A program made the translations under genes and the position numbers. Source: Proteiniclasticum ruminis DSM 24773 (GTDB taxonomy: Bacteria > Bacillota > Clostridia > Clostridiales > Clostridiaceae). From it: a stretch of DNA of 64,000 bases. Positions 63,930 through 64,000 of this stretch are shown in pieces. A model generated the notes under the pieces. The model was not told the DNA's origin. It worked only from the letters and a program-made list of their open reading frames with translations, and ran no database searches. The stretch is from positions 372,001-436,000 of the forward strand of contig NZ_JNKC01000001.1 in the NCBI RefSeq assembly GCF_000701905.1, read 5' to 3'. Position 1 is the first letter of the stretch. Each line of letters opens with the position of its first letter.

Positions 63930-64000
63930 TTATTTGCTCATTTTTCTTGATTTATCCACACAGGCATCCACCGCCGAAATTACTGCATGCCGTAGTCCTT
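63930..64000 (-). other. End of an unidentified minus-strand gene
   Basis: A terminator at 63894 shows that a gene ends here. Three readings fit. One ends GLRHAVISAVDACVDKSRKMSK with TAA at 63930-63932. One ends RTTACSNFGGGCLCG with TAA at 63951-63953. One ends KDYGMQ with TAA at 63980-63982. I cannot decide between them from this much sequence. Confidence 0.4.

Overview
The window looks like chromosome from an anaerobic, low-GC Firmicute of the class Clostridia. Supporting signs are strong AGGAGG ribosome binding sites with frequent TTG/GTG starts, TTGACA-17-TATAAT promoters, Firmicute housekeeping gene order (rho, tdk, YqhQ, prmC, prfA, ywlC, ywlE, rpiB, upp), Veg next to ispE, a SAM-I riboswitch, a glmS ribozyme, a hybrid cluster protein, and an [FeFe]-hydrogenase-like sensor. 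I cannot name genus or species. All functions are read from sequence motifs and recalled families; no search was run.

Layout. 1-8.2 kb: recD2 (cut by the edge), nagA, a DUF4153 membrane protein, a nicotinamidase-like hydrolase, metK under a SAM-I riboswitch, and two identical tRNA-Tyr genes. 8.2-14.4 kb: minus-strand housekeeping run tdk-yqhQ-prmC-prfA-ywlC-ywlE-rpiB-upp. 14.4-21 kb: rpmE (on the opposite strand), an Uup/YfmR-type ABC-F protein, hcp with a divergent Crp/Fnr regulator and a near-perfect operator, and rho. 21-27 kb: pyrG, DUF1934, a diacylglycerol glycosyltransferase, ispE, veg, and a Gx-type membrane transporter. 27-29.6 kb: an IS1380-family element that has cut a NusG-domain-II (EetA-like) gene into two halves, next to an FMN-binding lipoprotein. 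29.6-36.8 kb: a large class B penicillin-binding protein, an OmpR/HK two-component pair, an uncharacterised membrane protein with a degraded DnaQ-like fold, acylphosphatase, and a double-CDGSH protein.

36.8-41.1 kb holds a small sugar or polyol phosphate operon (RpiB-like isomerase, FGGY kinase, GpsA-like dehydrogenase) with a divergent SorC regulator and a repeated operator. 41.1-45.6 kb: glmS ribozyme and glmS, a MATE exporter whose N-terminus is an 18-bp tandem repeat, and DUF3867. 45.6-51 kb: glycerol-3-phosphate oxidation genes in two transcription units under a GlpP antiterminator. 51-54.2 kb: a three-gene redox-sensing cassette (thioredoxin-fold [2Fe-2S] protein, hydrogenase-like PAS protein, SpoIIE-type phosphatase). 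54.2-64 kb: MscS channel, PepF, a GNAT protein, a Gfo/Idh/MocA oxidoreductase, a nitroreductase, two lipoproteins, a TetR regulator, and a secreted flavin reductase of the fumarate/urocanate reductase type.

Themes. Flavin-based redox outside the membrane recurs: two lipoproteins with covalent-FMN motifs (SGAT) and an EetA/EetB-like pair, broken by the IS. Anaerobic redox and nitrosative-stress sensing also recurs (hcp/Crp, hydrogenase-like sensor). No phage, CRISPR array or plasmid genes are visible. The IS is the only mobile element I can support.
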